Shown: in pieces, positions 41,375 to 54,085 of the stretch
Layout of the letters: each line of letters opens with the position of its first letter
Numbering within the stretch: the stretch's first letter is position 1
NCBI GenBank assembly: GCA_034190875.2
Contig: CM067356.1
Coordinates: 60,169,208 to 60,233,207 of the forward strand
DNA length: 64,000 bases
Source: Urechis unicinctus
Lineage: Eukaryota > Annelida > Polychaeta > Xenopneusta > Urechidae
Reading direction: 5' to 3'
The notes under the pieces: model-generated
Seen by the model: the letters and a program-made list of their open reading frames with translations, nothing else
Told to the model about the DNA's origin: nothing
Database searches by the model: none
Made by a program: the position numbers and the translations under genes

Positions 41375-41530
41375 TGTTGCAACTTAGGGACCAGGAGAAA
41401 ATGTGAAAGTTGGGATTCGAACCCAAGACCTTCTGCTGACCGTGCAAATGCTTTTCTGTTCTCAATCCAGCAGACATTTTCATCCACATGGTTAAGAGGT
41501 GTGCAACAGTTTCAACATATGCACAGAACA
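41375..41530 (-). mobile_element. tRNA-derived SINE-like repeat, copy 2
   Basis: On the minus strand ggttcgaatcc is a perfect B box. The flanks (ggtcagcagaaggtcttg before, cattttctcctggtccctaa after) align with copy 1. The A-box region is poorer here. Confidence 0.65.
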
Positions 41531-41609
41531 GATGCACCTTCAACTAATTAGTACCAAAACTGTGTAAGGCGACCACAACTTGTTCTACACTCCACATAGC
41601 ACGATAAAT

Positions 41610-41890
<281 letters not shown>

Positions 41891-42394
41891 ATATGCGTCA
41901 GTCGTGCATTGCCGTAGCGAGTCCACCTGGTAAAGCTGTTAGTATTGAATATCCGCCGCGTCATATCGCCGGCTCGTCGTGTAAGCGCGACTAGGCATCA
42001 TATCTTCTTGAAAACTTTTCCTATCTTTGCCTCTACATGGGCGTGCCTGTTCCGAAGAAGAAAGCAACGAAAGCTGTTCCTTATCTGCGCCTACCTGATA
42101 CCCCCAGTAATCTGATCCCAGATAAGCCGGTTCAACGCTCCTGAACAACCACGCTTATGACGTCACACGCCTACGTCACAAGCAACTGTTAAGCCTGCAT
42201 GGACGAGGGCGGTAACTTGAACCTACGCCTCCCCGGCCACCGACGAATAAAAGTAATGTTAACAAGGCTAACACCGCTCAAGGTTTTGGGCGGGCGAATG
42301 AGTAAGAGAGATTATAGGGGCGGGGACGAGAGGAGGGGGCGGCGGTGGGGGTTGGAGTTGTGTGTGTTGGGATTGATGTGCGAGATAGAGAGTG

Positions 42395-42528
42395 CGTGTG
42401 ATTGTGTTTAGGTGTGTGTATTTGTGTTACTTCGTGTGTATTTTTGTGTTGGCGAGGATTTGCGTGTTTTTGTTCGTGTGTTTTTCGTATGTCTTTGTCT
42501 GTTTGTGAGTTCGCGTCTGTGTATGTCT

Positions 42529-42579
<51 letters not shown>

Positions 42580-42660
42580 TGTGCTCGTGTCTGTGTGTGT
42601 GTTCGTATGTCTCTGGTGTGTGTGTCTCTGAGTGTCTGTATGTGCTTGTGCGCTACGCCG
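42395..42660. repeat. (GT)n-rich tract
   Basis: Imperfect GT/GTGTCT sequence around a pure (GT)n core at 42532-42578. Cys-Val-rich ORFs here are artefacts. Confidence 0.95.
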
Positions 42661-43074
42661 TGACTCGTGTGGGTAGCCAGCGGTCAAAGAACACTATAGA
42701 ATGTATGGGTAAGAAACGAATGCAGATTCGATATTGTCGCGATGCATTAGGCCATACCGACCTCAGCGCTCATATGGGGCGGGTTCAGCACCTGCAAGCC
42801 CAATCGTGGCGTTCCTCAATTAATGGTCTGAAAAGAATGGCAAAAAAATCCCACAGATAGTAAAAAAACCAAGCGGAAGGAGGGCGCTGTAGGTGGGCGG
42901 CAGGCTCTCCTGGCGCTGTAGGGGATGTTTACCAAGCGCTATACAAGAAGTAGTTATCAGCGTCCACCATTGTTGACGGAACAAACGCAGACAGTGAGCC
43001 CATTGCCACAGCATGGATGGTAACACTGATCACGTGTTCACAATCGACTTCTGCTGGATATTTGTTATTAGAGC

Positions 43075-43202
43075 AAAGCTGCGTCGAGAATGCTTACCAA
43101 CATGCTCTCCAGGCCGAAGCTGCGTCGAGAATGTTGACCAACATGCTCTCCAGGCCGAAGCTGCGTCGAGAATGTTTACCAACATGCTCTCCAGGCCCAA
43201 GA
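43075..43202. repeat. 38-bp repeat x3
   Basis: Three near-perfect copies of gctgcgtcgagaatgtttac caacatgctctccaggcc. Confidence 0.93.
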
Positions 43203-43659
43203 TAATGTAGTCATTAGCGATCTGAGAAGGGTATGTGTTTAACGCTTTCAGCCACTTTTGGGATATGTTCGACATAACACATTATTTTCTTTAGTTGATA
43301 ATTTTCTATTTCCCCGGTTTCAGAGTTATTGTGTATAGTTATTTGTATTAATCAGGCAATCTTGGAATGATTGATCTTGGAATGATTTTAGCGTCGTGAC
43401 AGTTTGATTAATTTGTGTCCCGCTTATTGATACATCATGGATAGTTGTTACTGGGACAATAGGACAGATTGCTGGGCTAGAAATTCACCTCGCTGTCTTC
43501 TTTGAAAATAGGGCAAATCAGGCATTTAGCTCTGCGCTACGCTAGGTAGTTAGGCAAAACGGAACACCATCGTGTTAGTATTGCATTAGCTTGGTACTGG
43601 GAAAATATGGCACATCAGGGTTTGATTATTTTGAGCTTCTGGGCAAACAAGGCCCATCA

Positions 43660-46600
43660 AGGAGAGTATTGTACCTAGCTAGGTACTGGGGCAGTATTGC
43701 ACATCAGGGAGAAAGTATTTCATTAAGATAGGTACTGGGGCAGTATTGCACATCAGGGGGTAAGTATTTCCTTAAGTTAGGTACTGGGGCAGTATTGCAC
43801 ATCAGGGAGAAAGTATTTCATTAAGCTAGGTACTGGGGCAGTATTGCACATCAGGGAGTAAGTATTTCATTAAGATAGGTACTGGGGCAGTATTGCACAT
43901 CAGGGGGTAAGTATTTCCTTAAGTTAGGTACTGGGGCAGTATTGCACATCAGGGAGAAAGTATTTCATTAAGATATGCACTGGGGCAGTATTGCACATCA
44001 GGGAGAAAGTATTTCATTAAGATAGGTACTGGGGCAGTATTGCACATCAGGGAGTAAGTATTTCATTAAGTTAGGTACTGGGGCAGTATTGCACATCAGG
44101 GAGAAAGTATTTCATTAAGATAGGTACTGGGGCAGTATTGCACATCAGGGAGTAAGTATTTCATTAAGCCAGGTACTGGGGCAGTATTGCACACAAGGGA
44201 GTAATTATTTCATGAGGTTAGGTACTGGGGCAGTATTGCACACCAGGGAGTAAGTATTTCCTTAAGTTAGGTACTGGGGCAGTATTGCACATCAGGGAGT
44301 AAGTATTTCATTAAGTTAGGTACTGGGGCAGTATTTCACATCAGGGAGTAAGTAGTTTTCATTAAGATAGGTACTGGGGCAGTATTGCACATCAGGGAGT
44401 AAGTATTTCATTAAGTTAGGTACTGGGGCAGTATTGCACACCAGGGAGTAAGTATTTCATTAAGTTAGGTACTGGGGCACAATATTGCACATCAGGGAGT
44501 AAGTATTTCATTAAGTTAGGTACTGGGATAGGTAGTATTGCACATCAGGGAGTAAGTATTTCATTAAGATAGGTACTGGGGCAGTATTGCACATCAGGGA
44601 GTAAGTATTTCATTAAGTTAGGTACTGGGGCAGTATTGCACATCAGGGAGTAAGTATTTCATTAAGTTAGGTACTGGGGCAGTATTGCACATCAGGGAGT
44701 AAGTATTTCATTAAGTTAGGTACTGGGGCAGTATTGCACATCAGGGAGTAAGTATTTCCTTAAGTTAGGTACTGGGGCAGTATTGCACATCAGGGAGTAA
44801 GTATTTCATTAAGTTAGGTACTGGGGCAGTATTGCACATCAGGGAGTAAGTATTTCATTAAGTTAGGTACTGGGGCAGTATTGCACATCAGGGAGTAAGT
44901 ATTTCATTAAGTTAGGTACTGGGGCAGTATTGCACATCAGGGAGTAAGTATTTCATTAAGTTAGGTACTGGGGCAGTATTGCACATCAGGGAGTAAGTAT
45001 TTCATTAGGTTAGGTACTGGGGCAGTATTGCACATCAGGGAGTAAGTATTTCATTAAGTTAGGTACTGGGGCAGTATTGCACATCAGGGAGTAAGTATTT
45101 CATTAAGATAGGTACTGGGGCAGTATTGCACATCAGGGAGTAAGTATTTCATTAAGTTAGGTACTGGGGCAGTATTGCACATCAGGGAGTAAGTATTTCA
45201 TTAAGATAGGTACTGGGGCAGTATTGCACATCAGGGAGTAAGTATTTCATTAAGTTAGGTACTGGGGCAGTATTGCACATCAGGGAGTAAGTATTTCATT
45301 AAGTTAGGTACTGGGGCAGTATTGCACATCAGGGAGTAAGTAATTCATTAAGTTAGGTACTGGGGCAGTATTGCACATCAGGGAGTAAAGTATTTCCATA
45401 AGTTAGGTACTGGGGCAGTATTGCACATCAGGGAGTAAGTATTTCATTAAGATTAGGTACTGGGGCAGTATTGCACATCAGGGAGTAAGTATTTCATTAA
45501 GTTAGGTACTGGGGCAGTATTGCACATCAGGGAGTAAGTATTTCATTAAGTTAGGTACTGGGGCAGTATTGCACATCAGGGAGTAAGTATTTCATTAAGT
45601 TAGGTACTGGGGCAGTATTGCACATCAGGGAGTAAGTATTAATTAGGTTAGTTACTGGGGCAGTATTGCACATCAGGGAGTAAGTATTTCATTAAGTTAG
45701 GTACTGGGGCAGTATTGCACATCAGGGAGTAAGTATTTCATTAAGTTAGGTACTGGGGCAGTATTGCACATCAGGGAGTAAGTATTTCATTAAGTTAGGT
45801 ACTGGGGCAGTATTGCACATCAGGGAGTAAGTATTTCATTAAGTTAGGTACTGGGGCAGTATTGCACATCAGGGAGTAAGTATTTCATTAAGTTAGGTAC
45901 TGGGGCAGTATTGCACATCAGGGAGTAAGTATTTCAGTATTGCACATCAGGGAGTAAGTATTTCCCTAAGTTAGGTACTGGGGCAGTATTGCACATCAGG
46001 GAGTAAGTATTTCATTAAGATAGGTACTGGGGCAGTATTGCACATCAGGGAGTAAGTATTTCCCTAAGTTAGGTACTGGGGCAGTATTGCACATCAGGGA
46101 GTAAGTATTTCATTAAGTTAGGTACTGGGGCAGTATTGCACATCAGGGAGTAAGTATTTCATTAAGTTAGGTACTGGGGCAGTATTGCACATCAGGGAGT
46201 AAGTATTTCATTAAGTTAGGTACTGGGGCAGTATTGCACATCAGGGAGTAAGTATTTCATTAAGTTAGGTACTGGGGCAGTATTGCACATCAGGGAGTAA
46301 GTATTTCCCTAGTTAGGTACTGGGGCAGTATTGCACATCAGGGAGTAAGTATTTCCCTAAGTTAGGTACTGGGGCAGTATTGCACATCAGGGAGTAAGTA
46401 TTTCCTTAAGTTAGGTACTGGGGCAGTATTGCACATCAGGGAGTAAGTATTTCATTAAGTTAGGTACTGGGGCAGTATTGCACATCAGGGAGTAAGTATT
46501 TCATTAAGTTAGGTACTGGGGCAGTATTGCACATCAGGGAGTAAGTATTTCAGTAGGTTAGATACTGGGGCAGTATTGCACATCAGGGAGTAAGTATTTC

Positions 46601-48740
46601 ATTAAGATAGGTGCTGGGTCAGTATTGCACATCAGGGAGTAAGTATTTCCTTAGGGTACTGGGGCAGTATTGCACATCAGGGAGTATATTTCATTAGTTA
46701 GGTACTGGGGCAGTATTGCACATCAGGGAGTAAGTATTTCATTAAGTTAGGTACTGGGGCAGTATTGCACATCAGGGAGTAAGTATTTTATTAAGTTAGG
46801 TACTGGGGCAGTATTGCACATCAGGGAGTAAGTATTTCATTAAGTTAGGTACTGGGGCAGTATTGCACATCAGGGAGTAAGTATTTCATTAGGTTAGGTA
46901 CTGGGGCAGTATTGCACATCAGGGAGTAAGTATTTCATTAAGTTAGGTACTGGGGCAGTATTGCACATCAGGGAGTAAGTATTTCATTAAGTTAGGTACT
47001 GGGGCAGTATTGCACATCAGGGAGTAAGTATTTTCATTAAGTTAGGTACTGGGGCAGTATTGCACATCAGGGAGTAAGTATTTCATTAAGTTAGGTACTG
47101 GGGCAGTATTGCACATCAGGGAGTAAGTATTTCATTAAGTTAGGTACTGGGGCAGTATTGCACATCAGGGAGTAAGTATTTCATTAGGTTAGGTACTGGG
47201 GCAGTATTGCACATCAGGGAGTAAGTATTTCATTAAGTTAGGTACTGGGGCAGTATTGCACATCAGGGAGTAAGTATTTCATTAAGTTAGGTACTGGGGC
47301 AGTATTGCACATCAGGGAGTAAGTATTTCATTAAGTTAGTACTGGGCAGTATTGCACATCAGGGAGTAAGTATTTCATTAGGTTAGTACTGGGGCAGTAT
47401 TGCACATCAGGGAGTAAGTATTTCATTAAGTTAGGTACTGGGGCAGTATTGCACATCAGGGAGAAGTATTTCATTAGTTAGGTACTGGGGCAGTATTGCA
47501 CATCAGGGAGTAAGTATTTCCTTAAGTTAGGTACTGGGGCAGTATTGCACATCAGGGAGTAAGTATTTCATTAAGTTAGGTACTGGGGCAGTATTGCACA
47601 TCAGGGAGTAAGTATTTCCTTAAGTTAGGTACTGGGGCAGTATTGCACATCAGGGAGTAAGTATTTCATTAAGTTAGGTACTGGGGCAGTATTGCACATC
47701 AGGGAGTAAGTATTTCCTTAAGTTAGGTACTGGGGCAGTATTGCACATCAGGGAGTAAGTATTTCATTAAGTTAGGTACTGGGGCAGTATTGCACATCAG
47801 GGAGTAAGTATTTCATTAAGTTAGGTACTGGGGCAGTATTGCACATCAGGGAGTAAGTATTTCAGTATTGCACATCAGGGAGTAGTACTGGGGGGTACTG
47901 GGGCAGTATTGCACATCAGGGAGTAAGTATTTCCTTAAGTTAGGTACTGGGGCACTATTGCACATCAGGGAGTAAGTATTTCCTTTAAGATAGGTACTGG
48001 GGCAGTATTGCACATCAGGGAGTAAGTATTTCATTAAGTTAGGTACTGGGGCAGTATTGCACATCAGGGAGTAAGTATTTCATTAAGTTAGGTACTGGGG
48101 CAGTATTGCACATCAGGGAGTAAGTATTTCATTAAGTTAGGTACTGGGGCAGTATTGCACATCAGGGAGTAAGTATTTCCTTAGGTAAGGTACTGGGGCA
48201 GTATTGTAACATCAGGGAGTTAGTATATTTCATTAAGATACACTGGGGCATTATTTACACATCAGGCGTAAGTATGTCGATTAAGTTAGGTCTCGTCTGG
48301 GCACTATAGCACATCAGGGAGTAAGTATTTCCTTAAGATAGGTACTGGGGCAGTATTGCACCTTGGGAGTAAGTATTTCATTAGGTTAGACAACACCCCC
48401 AGTAAGTATTTCCCCATAATGTACTGGGGCAGTATTGCACATCAGGGACACCTTAAGTTAGTGGGGCAGTATTGCACATCAGGGAGTAAGTATTTCCTTA
48501 AGTTAGACTTGGGCACTTTTGCACATCAGGGAGGTATTTCCTTAAGATATGTACTGGGGTACCCGGACCACATAGGGAGTAAGTTTTCATTAAATTAGGT
48601 ACTGGGTAGTATTGCACATTGGGAGTACCAGGTACCTGGGGAGAAAGTATTTCATAGATAGGTACTGGGGCAGTATTGCACATCAGGGAGTAAGTATTTT
48701 ATTAGGTTAAATACTGGGGCAGGAAGTTCGTACATACCAG
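43660..48740. repeat. 49-bp satellite, about 103 copies (5 kb)
   Basis: Unit attaagttaggtactggggc agtattgcacatcagggagtaagtatttc. It is homogeneous through the middle; degenerate copies and deletions appear after 48180. No ORF of interest because 49 is not a multiple of three. Confidence 0.97.
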
Positions 48741-49059
48741 GGAGTAGTAAGTATTGCACTTAGGTATGTGCTTATCGAAGTAAACTAGCTATCGGAACAG
48801 CATTGCAAAGCAGCTATATCCAAGTAAGCTAGGTACTGTGCCAGTACAAATCAGGGAGTAAGTATTTCATTAAGAAGTTCTGGGGCTATGTATGGAACGG
48901 TAGTATGCATTTAAGTTACACCAACATGGTAAAGTATAGGCTCAGCACTGTCGATTGAGGACAGTCATGTCAAAACGCTCGGTACTGGAGGCAGCATGTC
49001 ACACCCCCAGGACCCCATCGTCCACCGAGTTATTATCGAAGTTAGCTATGTACGATCGG

Positions 49060-49720
49060 TACTGGAGCAGTAGTTCAACACGCTCGGTCAGCACTGGAGC
49101 AGTATGTCACACGCTCGGTACTGGAGCAGCATGTTATACGATCGGCACTGGAGCATGTATGTCACACGCTCGGTACTGGAGCTGTATGTCACACGCTCGG
49201 TACTGGAGCAGTATGTCACACGCTCGGTACTGGAGCTGTATGTCACACGCTCGGTACTGGAGCTGTATGTCACACGCTCGGTACTGGAGCTGTATGTCAC
49301 ACGCTCGGTACTGGAGCAGCATGTTATACGATCGGTACTGGAGCAGTATGTCACACGCTCGGTACTGGAGCAGTATGTCACACGCTCGGTACTGGAGCAG
49401 CATGTTATACGATCGGCACTGGAGCAGTATGTTATACGATCGGCACTGGAGCAGTATGTTATACGCTCGGTACTGGAGCAGTATGTTATACGCTAGGTAC
49501 TGGAGCAGTATGTTATACGCTCGGCACTGGAGCAGTATGTTATACGCTCGGCACTGGAGCAGTATGTTATACGCTCAGTACTGGAGCAGTATGTTATACG
49601 CTCGGTACTGGGGCAGCATGTCACACGCTCGGTACTGGAGCAGTATGTCACACGCTCGGTACTGGAGCATCATGTCACACGCTCGGTACTGGAGCAGCAT
49701 GTCACACGCTCGGTACTCGC
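49060..49720. repeat. 27-bp minisatellite, about 25 copies
   Basis: Unit ggagcagtatgtcacacgct cggtact, with a variant gttatacg in place of gtcacacg. At 27 bp the frames remain open, giving the Met-Ser-His-Ala ORFs. A related copy lies at 52.43-52.90 kb. Confidence 0.95.
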
Positions 49721-50539
49721 CCTTCCATTACCTCTTTGTTCATTCTCCCTCTCATAACCTCTTTGTTCATTCTCCCTCTCATTACCTCTTTGTTTATTCT
49801 CCTTCCCTTTCAATGCGCTGTTTGAAGCATGTAGTTTATTGATCGCGCTCTGATCATGTACACGTTTAATGAAAGTGCACGTGTATTGATTGATCTTAGA
49901 TAACGGAGGTAGAAGTGACTTACCTGTCGGGGAACACGGTCGAGCAGAGCGTCACAATTAGCCATCGAGTCGACAGCATGATCCAGCCGCCTTATCACTC
50001 TTATCACTTAACGCAACACTTCCAATAACAGCTCCCGCTCAGAGAATGTCTGTTCAACGCAGACAGAAAGGCTGCTTCTAACTGCCGAGGTGAAATGCTT
50101 GCTACCTACCTATGAGATAGAGATACAGCCTAGCGAAGCGACGAGGTACCAGCATGTATACTAGCGGCAATATACTCGCTGGAAAAGAGGCGCTAAATTT
50201 AGTTGTGAGTTTTGGAAGCTAGGTCCGCCCAAGGTAAAGGTTTAGAGAAGCTGTAGTGTCGGACAAGTTGAGGATGGACGTTCTCAGCCCGGATCCATTA
50301 AACGTGGAAGTAAATGAAGTCCGGGTCATGAGGTGAGAGGGTGTTAGATGGGGAAAGATTCCAAGGCACGCAGCTGCCGGGTGTGGTACGCAGACTACGC
50401 AGTGTCACTTGGTTGGTATTGAAGGTTTTAAATCCGCAGAGGGTAGTTATTGGAACGATGGATGGTGTGTAAGAGATTGTAGGGCAGATGAGAGCGAGAT
50501 AAAACAGATCTTATAGGACGGTGACAGCGAATAAACGGG

Positions 50540-51245
50540 GAGCGAGAAATGAGGGCAAGACAATGGAGGGCGAATAAACGGGAAGAGAGAAATGAGGGCA
50601 AGATAATGGAGGGCGAATAAATGGGGAGCGAGAAATGAGGGCAAGACAATGGAGGGCAAATAAACGGGGAGCGAGAAATGAGGGCAAGATAATGAAGGGC
50701 GAATAAACAGGGAGCGAGAAATGAGGGCAAGACAATGGAGGGCAATTAAACGGGGAGAGAGAAATGAGGGCAAGACAATAGAGGGCGACTAAACGGAGAG
50801 CGAGAAATGAGGGCAAGAAACTGGAGGGCGAATAAACAGGGAGAGAGAAATGAGGGCAAGACAATAGAGGGCGAATAAACGGGGAGCGAAAAATGAGTGC
50901 AAGAAACTGGAGGGCGAATAAACGGGGAGAGAGAAATGAGGGCAAGACAATGGAGGGCGAATAAACGGGGAGCGAAAAATGAGGGCAAGAAACTGGAGGG
51001 CGAATAAACGGGGAAGAGAAATGAGGGCAAGACAATGGAGGGCGAATAAACGGGGAGCGAAAAATGAGGGCAAGAAATGGAGGGCGAATAAACGGGGAGC
51101 GATAAATAAGGGCAAGACAATGAAGGGCGAATAAACGGAGAGCGAGAAATGAGGGCAAGCTAATATAGGGCGAATAAACGGGGAGCGAGAAATGAGGGCA
51201 AGGCACTGCAGGGCGAATAAACGGGGAGCGAGAAATGACGGCAAG
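50540..51245. repeat. 42-bp minisatellite, about 17 copies
   Basis: Unit gggagcgagaaatgagggca agacaatggagggcgaataaac. The 42-bp period explains the 247-codon minus-strand ORF rich in FALH/ALISRSPFI; it is not a gene. Confidence 0.95.
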
Positions 51246-51583
51246 CGCCTTCACCTACGAGATTATAACGCGACGATGGTTGTTGCAGATTATTGTGATG
51301 TTTGGACAGCGCCCCAGTTATAAACCACTCGATTGCGATCCCATTCACGGAGTCGTTAGTCAAAGCCATTCGACGGAGCTCTCTGTTCAAGGCTCGTAAT
51401 AACACATTTATCAGTCTTCTTGGCCGACGCCTCCATAACGAGTTTATATCACACTCTTCCAAATGCTTCGGCGTTGAAAGGTAATAACAATATAATATGG
51501 ACGCTCAATGCAATCAAGGCGGATTGTTCCGTTGAATCACAACACATCAACAAAACTCACACCTGAGCCTTTTGATCACTTTA

Positions 51584-51697
51584 TTATATAACGTGACGTA
51601 GAGCACTTGTTGCGGCGAGACAGAGAAATAGCACCACGCGGGATGCGCAGCGTTTGTCACCTAGGTTGTCTGAATCCCCCTGTACAGTATCTGCCAT
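51584..51697 (-). CDS. Small ORF with hydrophobic segment (status unsure)
   Basis: ATG at 51697, 37 codons: an acidic N-terminus, then CASRVVLFLCLAATSAL and stop, with AATAAA overlapping at 51580-51585. It could be a terminal exon with a GPI-like or membrane tail (a possible acceptor atggcag lies at 51691), or a signal-anchor exon, or chance. It is on the same strand as the LBD gene and upstream of it. Confidence 0.25.
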   Translation of the reverse strand: MADTVQGDSDNLGDKRCASRVVLFLCLAATSALRHVI

Positions 51698-51699
51698 GA

Positions 51700-53276
51700 A
51701 CAAAAATCAACAATTACCATGATAACACACAAACGAAAAGCCAATATGTAAATCAACAATTACCATGACAACATACAAAGAGAATCCCAACATGTCAATA
51801 ACAATTACCATGACAACATACAAATAAAAAGCCAACATGTCAATTAACAATTACCATGACAACATATAAAAAAGCGCCAACATGTCAATTAACAATCACC
51901 ATGACAACATATAAAAAAGCGCCAACATGTCAATTAACAATTACCATGACAACATACAAACAAAAAGCCAACATGTCAGTTAACAATTACCTTGACAACA
52001 TACTAACAAAAAGCCAACATGTCAATTAACAATTACCATGACAACATATAAAAAAGCACCAACATGTCAATTTGCAATTACCATGACAACGTACAAACAA
52101 AAAGCCAACATGTCAGTTAACAATTACCTTGACAACATACTAACAAAAAGCCAACATGTCAATTAACAATTACCATGACAACATATAAAAAAGCGCCAAC
52201 ATGTCAATTAACAATTACCATGACAACATACAAATAAAAAGCCAACATGTCAGTTAACAATTACCTTGACAACATACAAACAAAAAGCTAACATGTCAAT
52301 TAACAATTACCATGACAACATATAAAAAAGCGCCAACATGTCAATTAACAATTACCATGACAACATACAAACAGAAAGCCAAAATGTCAATTAACAATGA
52401 CAACATATTAACTTCTATGGTTTATCGATACTGGAGCAGTATGTCACACGCTCGGTACTGGAGCAGCATGTTATACGATCGGCACTGGAGCAGTATGTTA
52501 TACGATCGGCACTGGAGCAGTATGTTATACGCTAGGTACTGGAGCAGTATGTTATACGCTAGGTACTGAAGCTGTATGTTATACGCTCGGCACTGGAGCA
52601 GTATGTTATACGCTCGGCACTGGAGCAGTATGTTATACGCTCGGTACTGGAGCAGTATGTTATACGCTCGGTACTGGGGCAGCATGTCACACGCTCGGCA
52701 CTGGAGCAGTATGTCACACGCTCGGTACTGGAGCATCATGTCACACGCTCTCGGGTACTGGAGCAGCATGTCACACGCTCGGTACTCGCCCTTCCATACC
52801 TACCTCTATGTTTATCATTCTCCCTCTCATAACCTCTTTGTTCATTCTCCCTCTCATTACCTCTGTTTATTCTCCTTCCCTTTCAATGCGCTGTTTGAAG
52901 CACCAACATGTCAATTTGCAATTACCATGACAACGTACAAACAAAAAGCCAACATGTCAGTTAACAATTACCTTGACAACATACTAACAAAAAGCCAACA
53001 TGTCAATTAACAATTACCATGACAACATATAAAAAAGCGCCAACATGTCAATTAACAATTACCATGACAACATACAAATAAAAAGCCAACATGTCAGTTA
53101 ACAATTACCTTGACAACATACAAACAAAAAGCTAACATGTCGTCAATTAACAATTACCATGACAACATATAAAAAAGCGCCAACATGTCAATTAACAATT
53201 ACCATGACAACATACAAACAAAAAGCCAAAATGTCAATTAACAATGACAACATATTAACTTCTATGGTTTATCGAT
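51700..53276. repeat. 46-bp minisatellite interrupted by transposed block
   Basis: Unit gtcaattaacaattaccatg acaacatacaaacaaaaagccaacat runs 51700-52400 and again 52903-53260. Segment 52057-52429 is duplicated at 52901-53276. Between the two copies sits a block (52430-52902) homologous to 49.36-49.83 kb. Confidence 0.88.
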
Positions 53277-53412
53277 TAATATTTATTTTTATGCTTTATC
53301 GATTAATATTTACTTCCATGCTTTATCAACTAATATTTACTTCTATGCTTTATCGATTAATATTTACTTCTGTGCTTTATCGATTAATATTTACTTTCAT
53401 GATCTATCGAAT
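53266..53412. repeat. 27-bp repeat
   Basis: Five copies of tttatcgattaatatttact tctatgc. Confidence 0.88.
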
Positions 53413-53587
53413 TCGCCAGCGTCGACCACTAGTGATGGCATGGTGGTGCATCCTTTGAATTTTTGCAACATGTTATATTTGGACCTCCAAGAAAAACCAC
53501 CTCATGCACTTTAGCAGTTTAGTAACATAATTCCGTGTTATTCTTTGCCATCGAACTGGGAGAGATATAAAACCTTGGCTTAGCGTA

Positions 53588-53799
53588 TCAACAAATAAAT
53601 GTTTTCATAATCGTATCCATGAATAAATGACCGAGAAAACACACACCAGAGGGCACCCCCTCCATGCAGTGCAGCTCCCATTTACGCAGGCGCACAACAA
53701 GAGCAGGTCTTGTTACGTTGTCCATGGTAACATTCAGACCCCTCTGCTCACTGTCACGTGGGGTGAGTGTGCCATTGGTCATTGTTGTCGTCATGACGA
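53588..53799 (-). CDS. Possible partial LBD exon A (weak)
   Basis: Open from a possible acceptor (cggaagaagcag) at 53800 to a stop at 53588. Contains PRDSEQRGLNVTMDN, then VTRPALVVRLRKWELHC. RP-x-x-V-V-x-L after an E-Q start recalls LBD strand 1, but there is no clean phase-0 donor and no B or C exon was found downstream. It may be a degraded copy. Confidence 0.3.
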
Positions 53800-53940
53800 C
53801 TGCTTCTTCCGAAACAACCCATGCAAATAATAGAGAAAACTGTCGACAGATGCGATGAAATGGCAAATCTTATAATTTTGCGAAGGATATCTATAGATTA
53901 ACGCACGAAAAAAACTATTAAATGACAAGAAATAGGTTAC

Positions 53941-53983
53941 CGTGCCAGGCGGTGGCAAGCAGGAGAAGACAGGAGAGAATCAT
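53941..53983 (-). CDS. Candidate signal-peptide exon
   Basis: On the minus strand ATG at 53983 starts MILSCLLLLATAWH and runs to a donor g/gtaacc in phase 1. It is a compact, strongly hydrophobic signal-peptide-like start with Ala near the end. It lies on the same strand as, and 23 kb upstream of, the first sure LBD exon. Linkage to that gene is not shown; that gene's first A exon needs phase 2, so intermediate exons would be required. Confidence 0.4.
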
Positions 53984-54069
53984 GGAACCGGAACACTGAG
54001 AGATAGCACGCAACCAAGAACTCCTACGGCCTCATCGACCGAACAGGAAGTGGTAGCGAATTGTTCGCT

Positions 54070-54085
54070 TTTGTGACGTCACAAA
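54070..54085. promoter_or_regulatory. Perfect CRE palindrome
   Basis: tttgtgacgtcacaaa is a 16-bp perfect palindrome with the full CREB/ATF site TGACGTCA, 87 bp upstream of the candidate signal-peptide ATG on the minus strand. Isolated rather than part of an array, so a plausible promoter element. Confidence 0.45.

Noticed and set aside
48955..49842. 295-codon ORF of MSHARYWSS-type repeats
   Set aside because: Produced by a 27-bp minisatellite; codons are fully periodic and other frames are open as well.
50511..51254. 247-codon minus-strand ORF with repeated CPHFSLPVYSPS
   Set aside because: Produced by a 42-bp minisatellite; all three minus frames are open over the same span.
51160..51462. 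Possible LBD exon A (minus, RLINVLLRALNRELRR)
   Set aside because: No EQ start, no RP-x-V strand, and the donor side runs into the 42-bp array.
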